36,506 bases of DNA from Bacilli bacterium (lineage in GTDB: Bacteria; Bacillota_I; Bacilli_A; RFN20; CAG-449): NCBI GenBank assembly GCA_900755065.1, contig CAAEFC010000013.1:1-36506 (forward strand). The letters run 5' to 3'. Below are positions 1 to 8,053 of the stretch, in pieces. Below the pieces are notes generated by a model, which searched no databases, was not told the DNA's origin, and was given only the letters and a program-made list of their open reading frames with translations. The first letter of the stretch is position 1, and each line of letters begins with the position of its first letter. Made by a program: the position numbers and the translations under genes.

Positions 1-2
1 AC

Positions 3-1283
3 AACAAACCGAAGAACAAATTCGTCGCCGGATTCATCGGCACGCCGCAGATGAACTTCTTCGACGTAACCCTGAAACGCGACGGTGAAAAGGTTACGAT
101 CACGTTCGACGACGGCAAAACCTTCGACGTGCCGTACGAGACGATAGCCAAAATCCACAGCAACTATCTCGACGGACAGACTCCGGTGATTCTCGGCATC
201 CGTCCGGATCATCTGAGCATCTGCGAAGAAGAGACCGGCATCAAAGCCAAGGTCAACGTCATCGAGCAATTGGGCAACGAATCGATCGTCTACGGACAAC
301 TTTCGCTGGACGAAGAAGTCAGCCTGAAAAGCAAGAACCAGATCATCATCAAGATTCCTTCCGGCGTCACCTACGAAATCGGCGACATCGTCAACGTCAA
401 GGTCGATACGGACCGCATTCATCTCTTCGACAAGGAGAGCGAACTCACCTTGTTGGAGGACATTCCGCACTTTACGACCGTTACGGCAAAAATCCTTTCC
501 GACGGCAAAGCCGACCTGTTAGGGTCCAAAGTAGCGCTTCCGAAAGTCTTCGTCGACGTTCTCGGCGGAAGAGATTCGGTGGACATCCAGATTTCTCCGG
601 ACGCCTGCATCGACGGCGGGAAAGACTACAAACTCGATGTGCATAAGGTCGAAACCTTCGGCGATGTCCGACTGGTTACGCTGAAACTCGGCGACAGTTA
701 TCTCTATCTGAAAACCGAAAAAGACGTCAAGCCGGGCGATAAGTTCTCCTTCTCGTTGCACAACGACCGCCTGCGCTTGGTTTCCGGAGACGAAGTCCTT
801 CTCGAACCGGTTCAGAAGGAAGAGTCGCTCTTAGGAACGTTCATCAAGCAGAAAGAAAAGGTCAATTTCGTCAAGAAAGACGGAAAACTAGTCGAAGCCA
901 CCGGCATGGAAAGCGCGGAAGAGAAACTTCACGTCAAATCCAGAGTCAAGTTCTACTACAACATCGATCAGGTCAAGATTCACGCGCCGATGGAAAAAGT
1001 CGTGAAGATCACCACGATCGAAGGACCGTCCTGCTATAAGAAGCAATACAAATACGTCATCGACCGCGACAAGATTCACATCGGCGAACCGGGTCAGGGA
1101 CTGCACGCGAAGGTGCTGGACGTCGTCGATTACGGTAATGCCTGCTACGCGAAACTCGACATCGACGGGCAGAATATTCTGATCAACGTCGACCGGAAAT
1201 TTGCCGAAAACGAAGTGAACGTCTATTTCGACGGAAACGACGTCGAAGTCTACCAGATCGAAATCGATATGCGCATCTGCTAG
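3..1283 (+). CDS. MsmX/UgpC-type sugar ABC transporter ATPase, C-terminal part (5' end outside window)
   Basis: The reading frame is open from base 3 and begins with residues reading NKPKNKFVAGFIGTPQMNFF, the junction that follows the nucleotide-binding domain in MsmX/UgpC/MalK ATPases. The ATPase core (Walker A, signature, Walker B) therefore lies upstream of the window. The protein would energise import of oligosaccharides or similar solutes from the inner face of the membrane. What follows is about 410 residues, whereas this family usually has about 130 after this point. It looks like successive TOBE/OB-like units: a first ending near DTDRIHLFDKE, a second ending near LHNDRLRLV and a third at the C-terminus. 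A strong terminator follows. Family assignment is firm; the role of the extra units is unknown. Confidence 0.85.
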   Translation, partial: NKPKNKFVAGFIGTPQMNFFDVTLKRDGEKVTITFDDGKTFDVPYETIAKIHSNYLDGQTPVILGIRPDHLSICEEETGIKAKVNVIEQLGNESIVYGQLSLDEEVSLKSKNQIIIKIPSGVTYEIGDIVNVKVDTDRIHLFDKESELTLLEDIPHFTTVTAKILSDGKADLLGSKVALPKVFVDVLGGRDSVDIQISPDACIDGGKDYKLDVHKVETFGDVRLVTLKLGDSYLYLKTEKDVKPGDKFSFSLHNDRLRLVSGDEVLLEPVQKEESLLGTFIKQKEKVNFVKKDGKLVEATGMESAEEKLHVKSRVKFYYNIDQVKIHAPMEKVVKITTIEGPSCYKKQYKYVIDRDKIHIGEPGQGLHAKVLDVVDYGNACYAKLDIDGQNILINVDRKFAENEVNVYFDGNDVEVYQIEIDMRIC

Positions 1284-1294
1284 AAACAAAATGC

Positions 1295-1323
1295 AATCCG
1301 CGGAGAAATCTGCGGATTTTTTG
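1295..1323 (+). terminator. Intrinsic terminator after the ABC ATPase gene
   Basis: A 10-bp stem (AATCCGCGGA paired with TCTGCGGATT, one G-U pair) closes on a GAAA tetraloop and runs into T6. It sits 11 bases after the stop codon. Confidence 0.9.
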
Positions 1324-1359
1324 TTGGAAGAATGTTACAATACTATTCGGAGGAGAAAG

Positions 1360-1809
1360 ATGGACAGTCTGAAAAATATCGTTCTCCTGATCGACGCGGA
1401 CAACACGCAGGTTCTGAAAATCGAAAGCGTCATTCGGGAGATTTCCACGTTCGGGCGGATCGTGGTCAAGCGCGCCTACGGGAACTGGAAAAAAATGGGT
1501 TTGAAGAGTTGGGAAACGGAATTGAAGCGGTTGGCGATCAAGGCGGAGCAGCAATTCGACTACGTGCGCGGAAAGAACGCGACGGACATGGCCCTCGCCA
1601 TCGACGCCGTGAATCTTCTGCATAAATCGATTTACGATGCGTTCGTCATCGTCGCCAGCGACAGCGACTATACGCCGTTAGCGATCTATCTGCACGAGTC
1701 GGGCGTCTATGTGATCGGCGTCGGGGAAAAGAAAACGCCGGAATCTTTCCGGAACAGTTGCGACGAATTCGTCTTTCTGGAAAACATCGGCGACGGCGCT
1801 TCGAAATAG
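1360..1809 (+). CDS. NYN-domain (LabA/DUF88-like) putative RNase, N-terminal half of a split gene
   Basis: This encodes a 149-residue NYN (PIN-like nuclease fold) protein. Acidic residues that would bind metal are visible in VLLIDADNTQ near the start, in KNATDMALAIDA in the middle and in VASDSDYTPLA later. The start is the ATG at 1360, which has a GGAGGA site at the right distance; an in-frame ATG at 1291 lies before the terminator hairpin and has no such site. The reading frame ends at a TAG (1807-1809), but the same frame stays open afterwards and encodes the OST-HTH domain that bacterial NYN proteins often carry at the C-terminus. NYN proteins are generally thought to cut RNA. The substrate here is unknown. 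Confidence 0.8.
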   Translation: MDSLKNIVLLIDADNTQVLKIESVIREISTFGRIVVKRAYGNWKKMGLKSWETELKRLAIKAEQQFDYVRGKNATDMALAIDAVNLLHKSIYDAFVIVASDSDYTPLAIYLHESGVYVIGVGEKKTPESFRNSCDEFVFLENIGDGASK

Positions 1810-2127
1810 CGGAAAAAACCGGTTCAGGCGAGTGAAGAGGCGGAGAGAATCGACGAAGCGGACGACGATCCGGAAGCCGTGCATTCCTTGCTTCGTCTAG
1901 CTTGGGATAAATATCAGGACGACGAGGGCTACGTCAATGTCAGCGCCGCGGGTCAATTCATCAAAAGGGTCAAGCCGGATTTCGACGTGCGGACGTTCGG
2001 CTACATCAAACTGCCGAAGTTCATCGAGGCCTTCCCGGACATCTACGAGATGAAACGCTATCCGGGGAAGGGAAAAGTGACGATCGTGGCCTATCGGTGC
2101 AAAAGCGGGCGAAAAAAGAGAGGGTAG
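1810..2127 (+). pseudogene. OST-HTH/LOTUS domain in frame after the TAG, C-terminal half of the NYN gene
   Basis: The frame continues without interruption from the codon after TAG to a normal stop at 2127. It encodes an acidic linker (about 25 residues rich in Glu and Asp) and then an OST-HTH/LOTUS-like domain with SLLRLAWDKYQDDEGYVNV, GQFIKRVKPDF and FGYIKLPKFIEAFPD. A GTG at 1879 has no ribosome site, so separate translation is unlikely. The domain is intact with no frameshift, which fits a recent nonsense mutation (one base from CAG or AAG), stop-codon readthrough or a sequencing error. OST-HTH domains bind RNA and would guide the NYN nuclease. Confidence 0.6.
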
Positions 2128-2136
2128 ACCCTGAAA

Positions 2137-2155
2137 GCGGAAACCGCGCATTTTT
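2137..2155 (+). terminator. Possible weak terminator after the NYN/OST-HTH gene
   Basis: GCGG-AAA-CCGC forms a short stem followed by GCA and T5. The stem is only 4 bp, so this is tentative. Confidence 0.3.
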
Positions 2156-2166
2156 CATGGGTTTTC

Positions 2167-2195
2167 TTGTAATCATGCGCTTTTTTCATTATAAT
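2167..2195 (+). promoter_or_regulatory. Sigma-A-type promoter for the yqhY-nusB cluster
   Basis: TTGTAA (2167-2172), a 17-base spacer and a perfect TATAAT (2190-2195), 22 bases before the yqhY-like start codon. Confidence 0.7.
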
Positions 2196-2217
2196 GAATT
2201 CGATAAAGGTGGTTGTT

Positions 2218-2553
2218 ATGGCAGAATACGTGTACATCGAAAATTTTTCCAAGAGAGGCAAACTGGGAATTTCCAAAAACTGTTTTGAGGAAATCATTTC
2301 CTGCGCGACCAATCACATCAACGGCGTTCAGACGGCGAAGAATCAGAGCAAATTCGTCTTTTCGTTTCACAAGCCGGTTTCCTGCGAAATCACCAACGGC
2401 AAAGTGCAGATCAACGTCCAGGTCAAGATCAAACAGGGAAACAACATCGAAAAGATCTGCACCGACATTCAGCAGCAGATCGCGGAAGACATCAACTCGA
2501 TGGTCGAACTGGTTCCTTTTTCGATCAAGGTCAAAGTGGTGTCGATCCTGTAA
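2218..2553 (+). CDS. yqhY: Asp23/Gls24 family protein, YqhY-like
   Basis: This encodes a 111-residue Asp23/Gls24 (DUF322) protein. The pattern is typical: GKLGISKNCFEEIISCA near the start, a NGKVQINVQVKIKQGNNI strand segment and a closing amphipathic region ending in IKVKVVSIL. The ATG at 2218 is chosen because AAAGGTGG lies just upstream; an ATG at 2194 overlaps the -10 box. In Bacillus subtilis the homologue YqhY sits directly before nusB, as here, and is linked to control of acetyl-CoA carboxylase. The accB and accC genes that normally precede it are absent from this position. The biochemical role is inferred from the family only. Confidence 0.8.
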   Translation: MAEYVYIENFSKRGKLGISKNCFEEIISCATNHINGVQTAKNQSKFVFSFHKPVSCEITNGKVQINVQVKIKQGNNIEKICTDIQQQIAEDINSMVELVPFSIKVKVVSIL

Positions 2554-2573
2554 GTCCTCCGGACTTCTTTTTT
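2552..2573 (+). terminator. Intrinsic terminator or attenuator between yqhY and nusB
   Basis: AAGTCC-TCC-GGACTT followed by C and T6. The left arm overlaps the yqhY stop codon. It probably lowers rather than abolishes read-through, since no separate promoter for nusB is visible in the 20 bases that follow. Confidence 0.65.
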
Positions 2574-2593
2574 GAGTTGAGCGAGGAATTCGT

Positions 2594-2992
2594 ATGCTGA
2601 GCAGAAACAAAGAGCAAGAAAAAATCCTGTTTGTCGTCTATCAATATCTCTTTTATCAACGCATGAACCGCGACGATCTGGTCGGCGTGATGGAAGACGT
2701 TTTCGAGATGCCTTACGACGAGATTTCGCTTTTCGCCAAGGAGGTTTGCGTGAAAACGCTCCGTCACCAGAAAGAGATCGACGAAGTGATCGCCGCGCAT
2801 TTGCGGAAATGGACGCTAGAAAGAATCAATCTGGTCGCTCACGCGATCTTGCTTTTCGCCATCGGCGAGTACCGCTACACGGACGCCTGCAACAAGGCGG
2901 AGATGATCGATATCGCGGTTCAACTGGCCAAAAAATACCTCGACGACAACGATTACAAATATATTCACGCGATTTTAGACAAAGTCCTATGA
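2594..2992 (+). CDS. nusB: Transcription antitermination factor NusB
   Basis: A 132-residue all-helical NusB. The C-terminal segment with EYRYTDACNKAEMIDIAVQLA and YIHAILDKVL matches the conserved part of the family. NusB binds BoxA RNA together with NusE (S10) and supports antitermination of rRNA transcription. GAGGA lies 8 bases before the ATG. The stop overlaps the xseA start as ATGA, so the two are translationally coupled. The N-terminal half is more divergent than usual, but length and neighbours support the call. Confidence 0.9.
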   Translation: MLSRNKEQEKILFVVYQYLFYQRMNRDDLVGVMEDVFEMPYDEISLFAKEVCVKTLRHQKEIDEVIAAHLRKWTLERINLVAHAILLFAIGEYRYTDACNKAEMIDIAVQLAKKYLDDNDYKYIHAILDKVL

Positions 2993-4197
2993 ACGAAAGC
3001 AAGATTCTCGACGTAACGGCTTTGAATTTCTACATCAAAAATAGGATCGAGGGCGATCCCTTTTTGTCGCGCGTGTATGTCCGGGGCGAAATTTCCAATC
3101 TGGTTCGTCATGCCGCCGGGCACTACTATTTTTCGCTAAAAGACGAGAACGGCAAAATCGCCGGCATGATGTTTTCGACCTACGTCGGAAAGATGAAATA
3201 TCCGGTGGAAAACGGCGATCAGGTCCTCCTTTACGGACGGGTCGGCCTTTACGAAAAGAGCGGAACGTATCAGATTTACGCGTACAGCATGGTGCCTTAC
3301 GGCGTCGGAAAGCACCTTTTGGAACTGGAAGCGCTGAAACGAAAACTGAGAGAGGAAGGGCTTTTCGACCGGGCGAAGAAAGCGATCAATCCCTATCCGA
3401 AGAAAATCGCTCTGATCACGTCCACTTCCGGCGCCGCCGTGCAGGATCTCAAACACACCCTCACTTCCCGCTGGCCGTGCGCGATCGTCGTGTATCCTTC
3501 TCTGGTTCAGGGCGACGGAGCGAAGAAGAGCATTCTCGACAGTCTGGAACGGGCAGACCATTCCGATTGCGATACGATCATTTTATCGCGCGGAGGCGGT
3601 GCGAAAGAGGACCTGAACGTATTCAACGAAGAGGCGATCGTGCGGAAGTGCGCGGCGCTGCAAAAACCTCTGATCAGCGCGATCGGTCATCAGATCGATC
3701 GTTCTCTGGTCGATGAGGTCGCCGATCTCTATTGCATCACGCCGACCGAAGCGGGTGAAAAAGCCTGCGCGGACAGGCGCGAGGTGATCCAAAATCTGGA
3801 TCATCTGGAAGCGGTGGCCTTTCAGGCGATCGTCGGACGGATCCGGAAAGAGCAGAATCGCCTTTTGAACGCGATCGCCGCCTTTTGCCGATTCGATCCC
3901 GTTCACCGTCTGGAAACAGACCTGTACCGCGTCGAGCGAATCCGGGAATGCGCGGACGCGGCGATTCAAAACCGGATCGGACGACTCCGGGAAAATCTCC
4001 GGCTCCTGAAAGAGAAAATCATCTGGCTGAATCCGGATCGGGTTCCCGAAAACGGCACGGCGCTTGTCTACCGGAAGCGCGAAAGAATCCGCGCCGCCGG
4101 CGAAGTCAAAGAGGGGGAAACGATCGAATTGGTCTTCCGGGACGGAAAGATCGTGGCAAAAGTGGAAAGGATAGAGAAAAATGGAGAAAAACTTTGA
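2989..4197 (+). CDS. xseA: Exodeoxyribonuclease VII large subunit
   Basis: A 402-residue XseA. The N-terminal OB fold is clear (LSRVYVRGEISNLVRHAAGH, then YYFSLKDENGKIAGMMF), followed by the catalytic region with ALITSTSGAAVQDLKHTL, LSRGGGAKEDLNVFNEE and AIGHQIDRSLVDEVAD. A long helical segment and a C-terminal beta region ending EGETIELVFRDGKIVAKVE follow. With XseB it forms exonuclease VII, which degrades single-stranded DNA to short oligonucleotides in the cytoplasm. The ATG at 2989 is used because it overlaps the nusB stop; longer readings enter nusB. It overlaps xseB by 17 bases. Confidence 0.97.
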   Translation: MNESKILDVTALNFYIKNRIEGDPFLSRVYVRGEISNLVRHAAGHYYFSLKDENGKIAGMMFSTYVGKMKYPVENGDQVLLYGRVGLYEKSGTYQIYAYSMVPYGVGKHLLELEALKRKLREEGLFDRAKKAINPYPKKIALITSTSGAAVQDLKHTLTSRWPCAIVVYPSLVQGDGAKKSILDSLERADHSDCDTIILSRGGGAKEDLNVFNEEAIVRKCAALQKPLISAIGHQIDRSLVDEVADLYCITPTEAGEKACADRREVIQNLDHLEAVAFQAIVGRIRKEQNRLLNAIAAFCRFDPVHRLETDLYRVERIRECADAAIQNRIGRLRENLRLLKEKIIWLNPDRVPENGTALVYRKRERIRAAGEVKEGETIELVFRDGKIVAKVERIEKNGEKL

Positions 4198-4378
4198 ACA
4201 GAGGCTGAACGAACTCAATGAAATGGTAGCCCGTCTTCAAGACGAAAACACGCCTTTTGAAGAATCGGTCGAAATCTACGAGAAGTGCCTGAAACTGAGC
4301 GAGGAACTCAAAAATGAACTGGAACAGGCGACCGCGCGGGTTAAGCGGGTGTCCGAAGAGCAGGAAGAAGATTTTTAG
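4181..4378 (+). CDS. xseB: Exodeoxyribonuclease VII small subunit
   Basis: A 65-residue helical protein beginning MEKNFEQRLNELNEMVARL and containing TPFEESVEIYEKCLKLSEEL, the standard XseB pattern. Several copies pack onto each XseA subunit to form exonuclease VII. The start lies inside the end of xseA, so the subunits are co-translated. Length is normal for the family. Confidence 0.95.
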   Translation: MEKNFEQRLNELNEMVARLQDENTPFEESVEIYEKCLKLSEELKNELEQATARVKRVSEEQEEDF

Positions 4379-4410
4379 TAATAAATCAGTCGTTTATTAG
4401 GAGATTGCCT

Positions 4411-6069
4411 ATGCTGAAAACATTGTCTATCAAGAATTTCGCGATCATCGAAGATATCGAAATTTCCTTCAAAGAGGGAATGAATATCCTTTTGGGCGAG
4501 ACCGGCGCGGGGAAATCGATCATCATCGACGCGGTCGGATTGCTGAAAGGGAACCGTTCGGATTACGATAAAATCCGGAACGAAGAGAAGCGGGCTTCGA
4601 TCGTCGGAACGTTTTATCTGGAAAACGACGATCTGATCCGCGCGATCAACGAGAAATACGATCTGATCGGAGACGACCGGATTCTGATCGTGTCGCGCAC
4701 GCTGGAAAACGGGAAATCGTTCTGCAAAATCAATTATCAGAGCGTTCCTCAAAGCGTGCTTCGCGAGGTCATGGAGCGCATCGTCGACATTCATTCGCAA
4801 CACAAGGATACCTCTTTTTTCGATGAAAAGCATCAGATCGACTATCTCGACGAGTATCTGATCGACGGCTCTCCGTCGGATTTCGGAAGCGTGCGCGAAG
4901 CATATCGGAACGCTTTTCGCGCCTATCGGGACGAACTCGACGAATACCGTCGGCTGAAAGAGAAAAAAACCGGATTGGAAGACCCGGAACTTCTTCAATA
5001 CGCGATCGACGAGATCGAGAACGCCGCGATTCGGGAAAACGAAATCGAGGAAATCGACGAGGAACTGTCCCGGTTGAACGCATTTGAGAAAATCTGTTCG
5101 GCGTATGGCGAATTTGAAAGCCATTTCCGGAAAGCGTCGGAAGATCTCTATCTTTCAAAAAAGGCACTGGCGCAGATTCGCGACGATCGCTTTCTCGCGC
5201 TGTCCGAGCGCTTTGAGTCCCTCTACTACGATTTCGACGACTGTTTCCAGAATCTGCAAGCGGAATTTGAAAATCTGAACCAGTCGAAAGACCGTCTCGA
5301 ATACCTGAGACAGCGAAAATCGGAACTGGCTCCTCTTAGAAGAAAGTACGGTCGGAGCACGTCGGATATCCTCGCCTATCTGGCGGAAGCGAAAAAGGAC
5401 GCGGACGAAATCGCTCATTATGACGAAATTCTCGACGAGCGGGAGAAAAAGATCGCCGAGATGAAAGAGCGGTGCTCCGCGCTGGCGGATCGCCTGTCGA
5501 AGTTCCGTAAAGAAGGAGCGAAAGGTCTGGAAGAAGAGATGAACCGGCAATTCGAGTCGCTCTCTTTAAACGGCGCGGCCTTTCAGGTCGCCCTCGTTTC
5601 GGGAACGCTGAACGAATCCGGGCGGGACGCGGTGAAATTTCTGCTTCGGGCCAACGTCGGATCGAAGTTTCTTCCTCTGGCTAACGTCGCCTCTTTGGGG
5701 GAAACCAGCCGGATTCATCTGGCCTATAAACTCGTTTTCAACCGGCTTCACCCGGCGGGAACGATCATCTTCGACGAGATCGACACCGGCATTTCCGCGA
5801 ACGTCGGGGTGCTCGTGGCGAAAAAAATCCGGAATCTGAGCCGCACTTCGCAATGCATCGTCATCACGCATCTTCCGCAGATGGCGGCCGTCGGCGACGC
5901 GGCGTATTTCGTGCGGAAAGACAGCGACGAGCGGACGACGCGGACGACTATCCGGGAACTGAGCGGAGATGAGACGGTCGCGGAGATCGCGAAAATGCTT
6001 TCGGGGGGAAGGGTCGGCGAAACGGAACTCGCCGCGGCGAAGAAACTGACGGAATCGATGAAAAACTAG
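4411..6069 (+). CDS. recN: DNA repair protein RecN
   Basis: A 552-residue SMC-like ATPase for double-strand-break repair. The Walker A motif is GETGAGKS (residues 29-36), a long coiled coil occupies the middle, and Walker B with the D-loop region reads TIIFDEIDTGIS (451-462). The segment usually reading SGGELSR is here ASLGETSR (427-434), a departure in the ABC signature. The H-loop VITHLPQMAA is normal. The ATG at 4411 is preferred over a TTG at 4405 because AGGAG lies 7 bases before the ATG but only 1 base before the TTG. It sits between xseB and spoIVB as in Bacillus, although ahpR/argR is missing from the usual place. Confidence 0.93.
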   Translation: MLKTLSIKNFAIIEDIEISFKEGMNILLGETGAGKSIIIDAVGLLKGNRSDYDKIRNEEKRASIVGTFYLENDDLIRAINEKYDLIGDDRILIVSRTLENGKSFCKINYQSVPQSVLREVMERIVDIHSQHKDTSFFDEKHQIDYLDEYLIDGSPSDFGSVREAYRNAFRAYRDELDEYRRLKEKKTGLEDPELLQYAIDEIENAAIRENEIEEIDEELSRLNAFEKICSAYGEFESHFRKASEDLYLSKKALAQIRDDRFLALSERFESLYYDFDDCFQNLQAEFENLNQSKDRLEYLRQRKSELAPLRRKYGRSTSDILAYLAEAKKDADEIAHYDEILDEREKKIAEMKERCSALADRLSKFRKEGAKGLEEEMNRQFESLSLNGAAFQVALVSGTLNESGRDAVKFLLRANVGSKFLPLANVASLGETSRIHLAYKLVFNRLHPAGTIIFDEIDTGISANVGVLVAKKIRNLSRTSQCIVITHLPQMAAVGDAAYFVRKDSDERTTRTTIRELSGDETVAEIAKMLSGGRVGETELAAAKKLTESMKN

Positions 6070-6130
6070 CAAAAACTGCCATCGGATCGGGATCGGGAAC
6101 GGCGAACAATATCGGCTGAGAGGTGAAAAT

Positions 6131-7129
6131 ATGTTTACTTCAATTGCTTCGGCAGCCCTGTTGCTCACGGTTCCTTTTTCTTCGGTCAAAGAGGAAAAAC
6201 GGATCAAACTGATTCCTTCGGGCGAAAACATCGTCTTCAAGATGAATTCCAAAGGAATCGTCGTGACGGGAACCTATGACGTCGAATACGGAACGGGCAT
6301 TTACAACCCGGCGACCCACAGCGACATCCGTCAGGGCGACATCATCGTCAAAGCCAATCAGAAAGAGATCTTTTCGATCGAAGACCTGAGCGAGGAAATT
6401 TCCGCGCAGGATTCGGTGGAACTGACGATCGAGCGAGATCAACGCGAATTGCGCAAAACGCTGAAAATCTATCAGGTCAACCAGATTTCCCGCAGCGGAC
6501 TTTACGTCAAGGATAAAGTCATCGGCGTCGGTACGCTTTCCTATATCGATCCGACCAACCTGTATTACGGCGCGTTGGGACACGAAGTCATCGACAACGA
6601 CACGAAGGAACTGGCGACGCTTTCGGCCGGGGATATCTATTACAACGATGTGATTTCCGTGACGAAAGGAACCAATCACAATCCGGGAGAAAAGATTTCC
6701 CAGACGAAACTGGAAAATGCGATCGGCGACATCGCCGTCAATTCGGATAAGGGAATGTTCGGCAAGTACAGCGGCGATATTTCGGGGAAAAAAGCCTACG
6801 AAATCGCCTACCAGGATGAGGTCAAAAAGGGTAAGGCCCAGATTCTGACCTGCACCAAAGGGAGCGAAGTCGTCGCCTACGACATCGAGATCACGGCTTT
6901 GAAATCGCAGAAACTCGACGAAACGAAGGGGATCACGTTCAAAATCACCGACCGCGATCTTCTAAGCAAAGCCGGCGGCGTGTATTCGGGCATGTCGGGG
7001 TCTCCGATCATTCAGAACGACCGCCTGATCGGCGCGGTGACGCATGTGCTGGTCGACAAGATCGAATACGGCTACGGGCTGTACATCGAAAATATGTACA
7101 ATCAGGAGAGTCGTTTGACAAACGCCTGA
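6131..7129 (+). CDS. spoIVB: SpoIVB peptidase (S55 family), sporulation signalling protease
   Basis: A 332-residue SpoIVB. The N-terminus is hydrophobic (about residues 1-18), consistent with export into the space between forespore and mother cell. A PDZ domain follows (IRQGDIIVKANQKEI), then the S55 serine protease with GALGHEVID (His), KITDRDLL (Asp) and YSGMSGSPIIQ (catalytic Ser). In Bacillus SpoIVB cleaves SpoIVFA and so releases SpoIVFB to process pro-sigma-K; a pro-sigma-K gene is present at 16981. The protein is somewhat shorter than the roughly 425 residues of B. subtilis. GAGAGGTG provides the ribosome site. It sits directly before spo0A, as in Bacillus. Confidence 0.95.
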   Translation: MFTSIASAALLLTVPFSSVKEEKRIKLIPSGENIVFKMNSKGIVVTGTYDVEYGTGIYNPATHSDIRQGDIIVKANQKEIFSIEDLSEEISAQDSVELTIERDQRELRKTLKIYQVNQISRSGLYVKDKVIGVGTLSYIDPTNLYYGALGHEVIDNDTKELATLSAGDIYYNDVISVTKGTNHNPGEKISQTKLENAIGDIAVNSDKGMFGKYSGDISGKKAYEIAYQDEVKKGKAQILTCTKGSEVVAYDIEITALKSQKLDETKGITFKITDRDLLSKAGGVYSGMSGSPIIQNDRLIGAVTHVLVDKIEYGYGLYIENMYNQESRLTNA

Positions 7130-7238
7130 TCGGGCCGAACCGATTCTACGATATGGCGAATTTGCGCTGAAAATTTCCACCGGGTCCCATTATTTTCTTA
7201 AAGATGCTATAAATTTGCTTAGTTTGCCAAAGGGTGCA

Positions 7239-7249
7239 AATCCGACAAA
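7239..7249. promoter_or_regulatory. 0A-box-like site upstream of spo0A
   Basis: On the - strand this reads TTTGTCGGATT, one base from the Spo0A box TTGTCGAA. It lies 25 bases before the spo0A start codon, and a TATAAA -10-like element is at 7209-7214. Placement suggests autoregulation, but a single imperfect box is weak evidence. Confidence 0.35.
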
Positions 7250-7273
7250 TGCGGCAAAGAAAAGGAGAAAATT

Positions 7274-8053
7274 ATGGATAAAAAGTCAGTATTTGTTGTA
7301 GCGGATTCAAAAGAATTCATCAATGAAGCCGTCCGGGCGATCGCCAAAGAAGAAAATCTGTACGTGCTCGGCAGTGCGGAAAACGGCAAAGAAGGGCTGG
7401 ACAGAATCAAGAAGTACACGCACATCGACGTGCTGGTTCTCGATCTGGTCCTTCCCGTTTTCGACGGCTTGCAGGTGCTGAAAGAACTGAAAGATCACGG
7501 GCAGTGGTATCCGCATATCGGCGTGATCATCTGCCAGTCGGGCTTAGTCAACGACAACATTCTCACGCTGATCAAGTCTTACGGCGCCGATCAGTTCCTT
7601 TTAAAGCCTTACGAAATGTCGACCTTGATCAATCAGATCAATCTCAACACGGAAATCTGCGATTATCAGAAAGTCAATCAGGAGCAGAAACTGGAAGAGA
7701 ACATCACGCGGATTCTCCACGACGTCGGAATTCCGGCGCACATCAAGGGGTACAACTACCTGCGCAGTGCGATCTCTTCTTCCTACTACCACAACGAGTA
7801 CATCGGACAGATCACCAAAATCCTCTATCCGGAAATCGCCCGGAAGTACAATACGACGGGCTCGCGCGTGGAAAGGGCGATCCGCCATGCGATCGAGGTG
7901 GCGTGGAGTCGGGGAAATATCGATACGATCGACGAAATCTTCGGTTATACGATTTCGGCGAGCAAAGCCAAGCCGACCAACAGCGAATTCATCGCGATGA
8001 TCAGCGATTATCTGTCGCTGAAAGACAAAAAGATTTCTTCAAAGGTTTTCTGA
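7274..8053 (+). CDS. spo0A: Stage 0 sporulation response regulator Spo0A
   Basis: A 259-residue Spo0A. The receiver carries the likely phosphorylation site Asp57 (VLVLDLVLP) and the switch lysine Lys111 (FLLKPYEM). The DNA-binding output domain is close to the classical sequence: ILHDVGIPAHIKGYNYLR, SRVERAIRHAIEVAW and KAKPTNSEFIAM. It is the master switch for entry into sporulation. One of the two N-terminal acidic residues is replaced: the segment reads VVADS, giving Ala10-Asp11 where B. subtilis has Asp-Asp. The region around the conserved Thr reads IICQSGL and appears to hold one extra residue. AAGGAG lies before the ATG. A strong terminator follows. Confidence 0.97.
   Translation: MDKKSVFVVADSKEFINEAVRAIAKEENLYVLGSAENGKEGLDRIKKYTHIDVLVLDLVLPVFDGLQVLKELKDHGQWYPHIGVIICQSGLVNDNILTLIKSYGADQFLLKPYEMSTLINQINLNTEICDYQKVNQEQKLEENITRILHDVGIPAHIKGYNYLRSAISSSYYHNEYIGQITKILYPEIARKYNTTGSRVERAIRHAIEVAWSRGNIDTIDEIFGYTISASKAKPTNSEFIAMISDYLSLKDKKISSKVF

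Noticed and set aside
1807..1809. Genome-wide recoding of TAG
   Set aside because: TAG ends several normal genes in the window (the ABC ATPase, xseB, recN, xerD, sigK), with terminators or next genes following directly.
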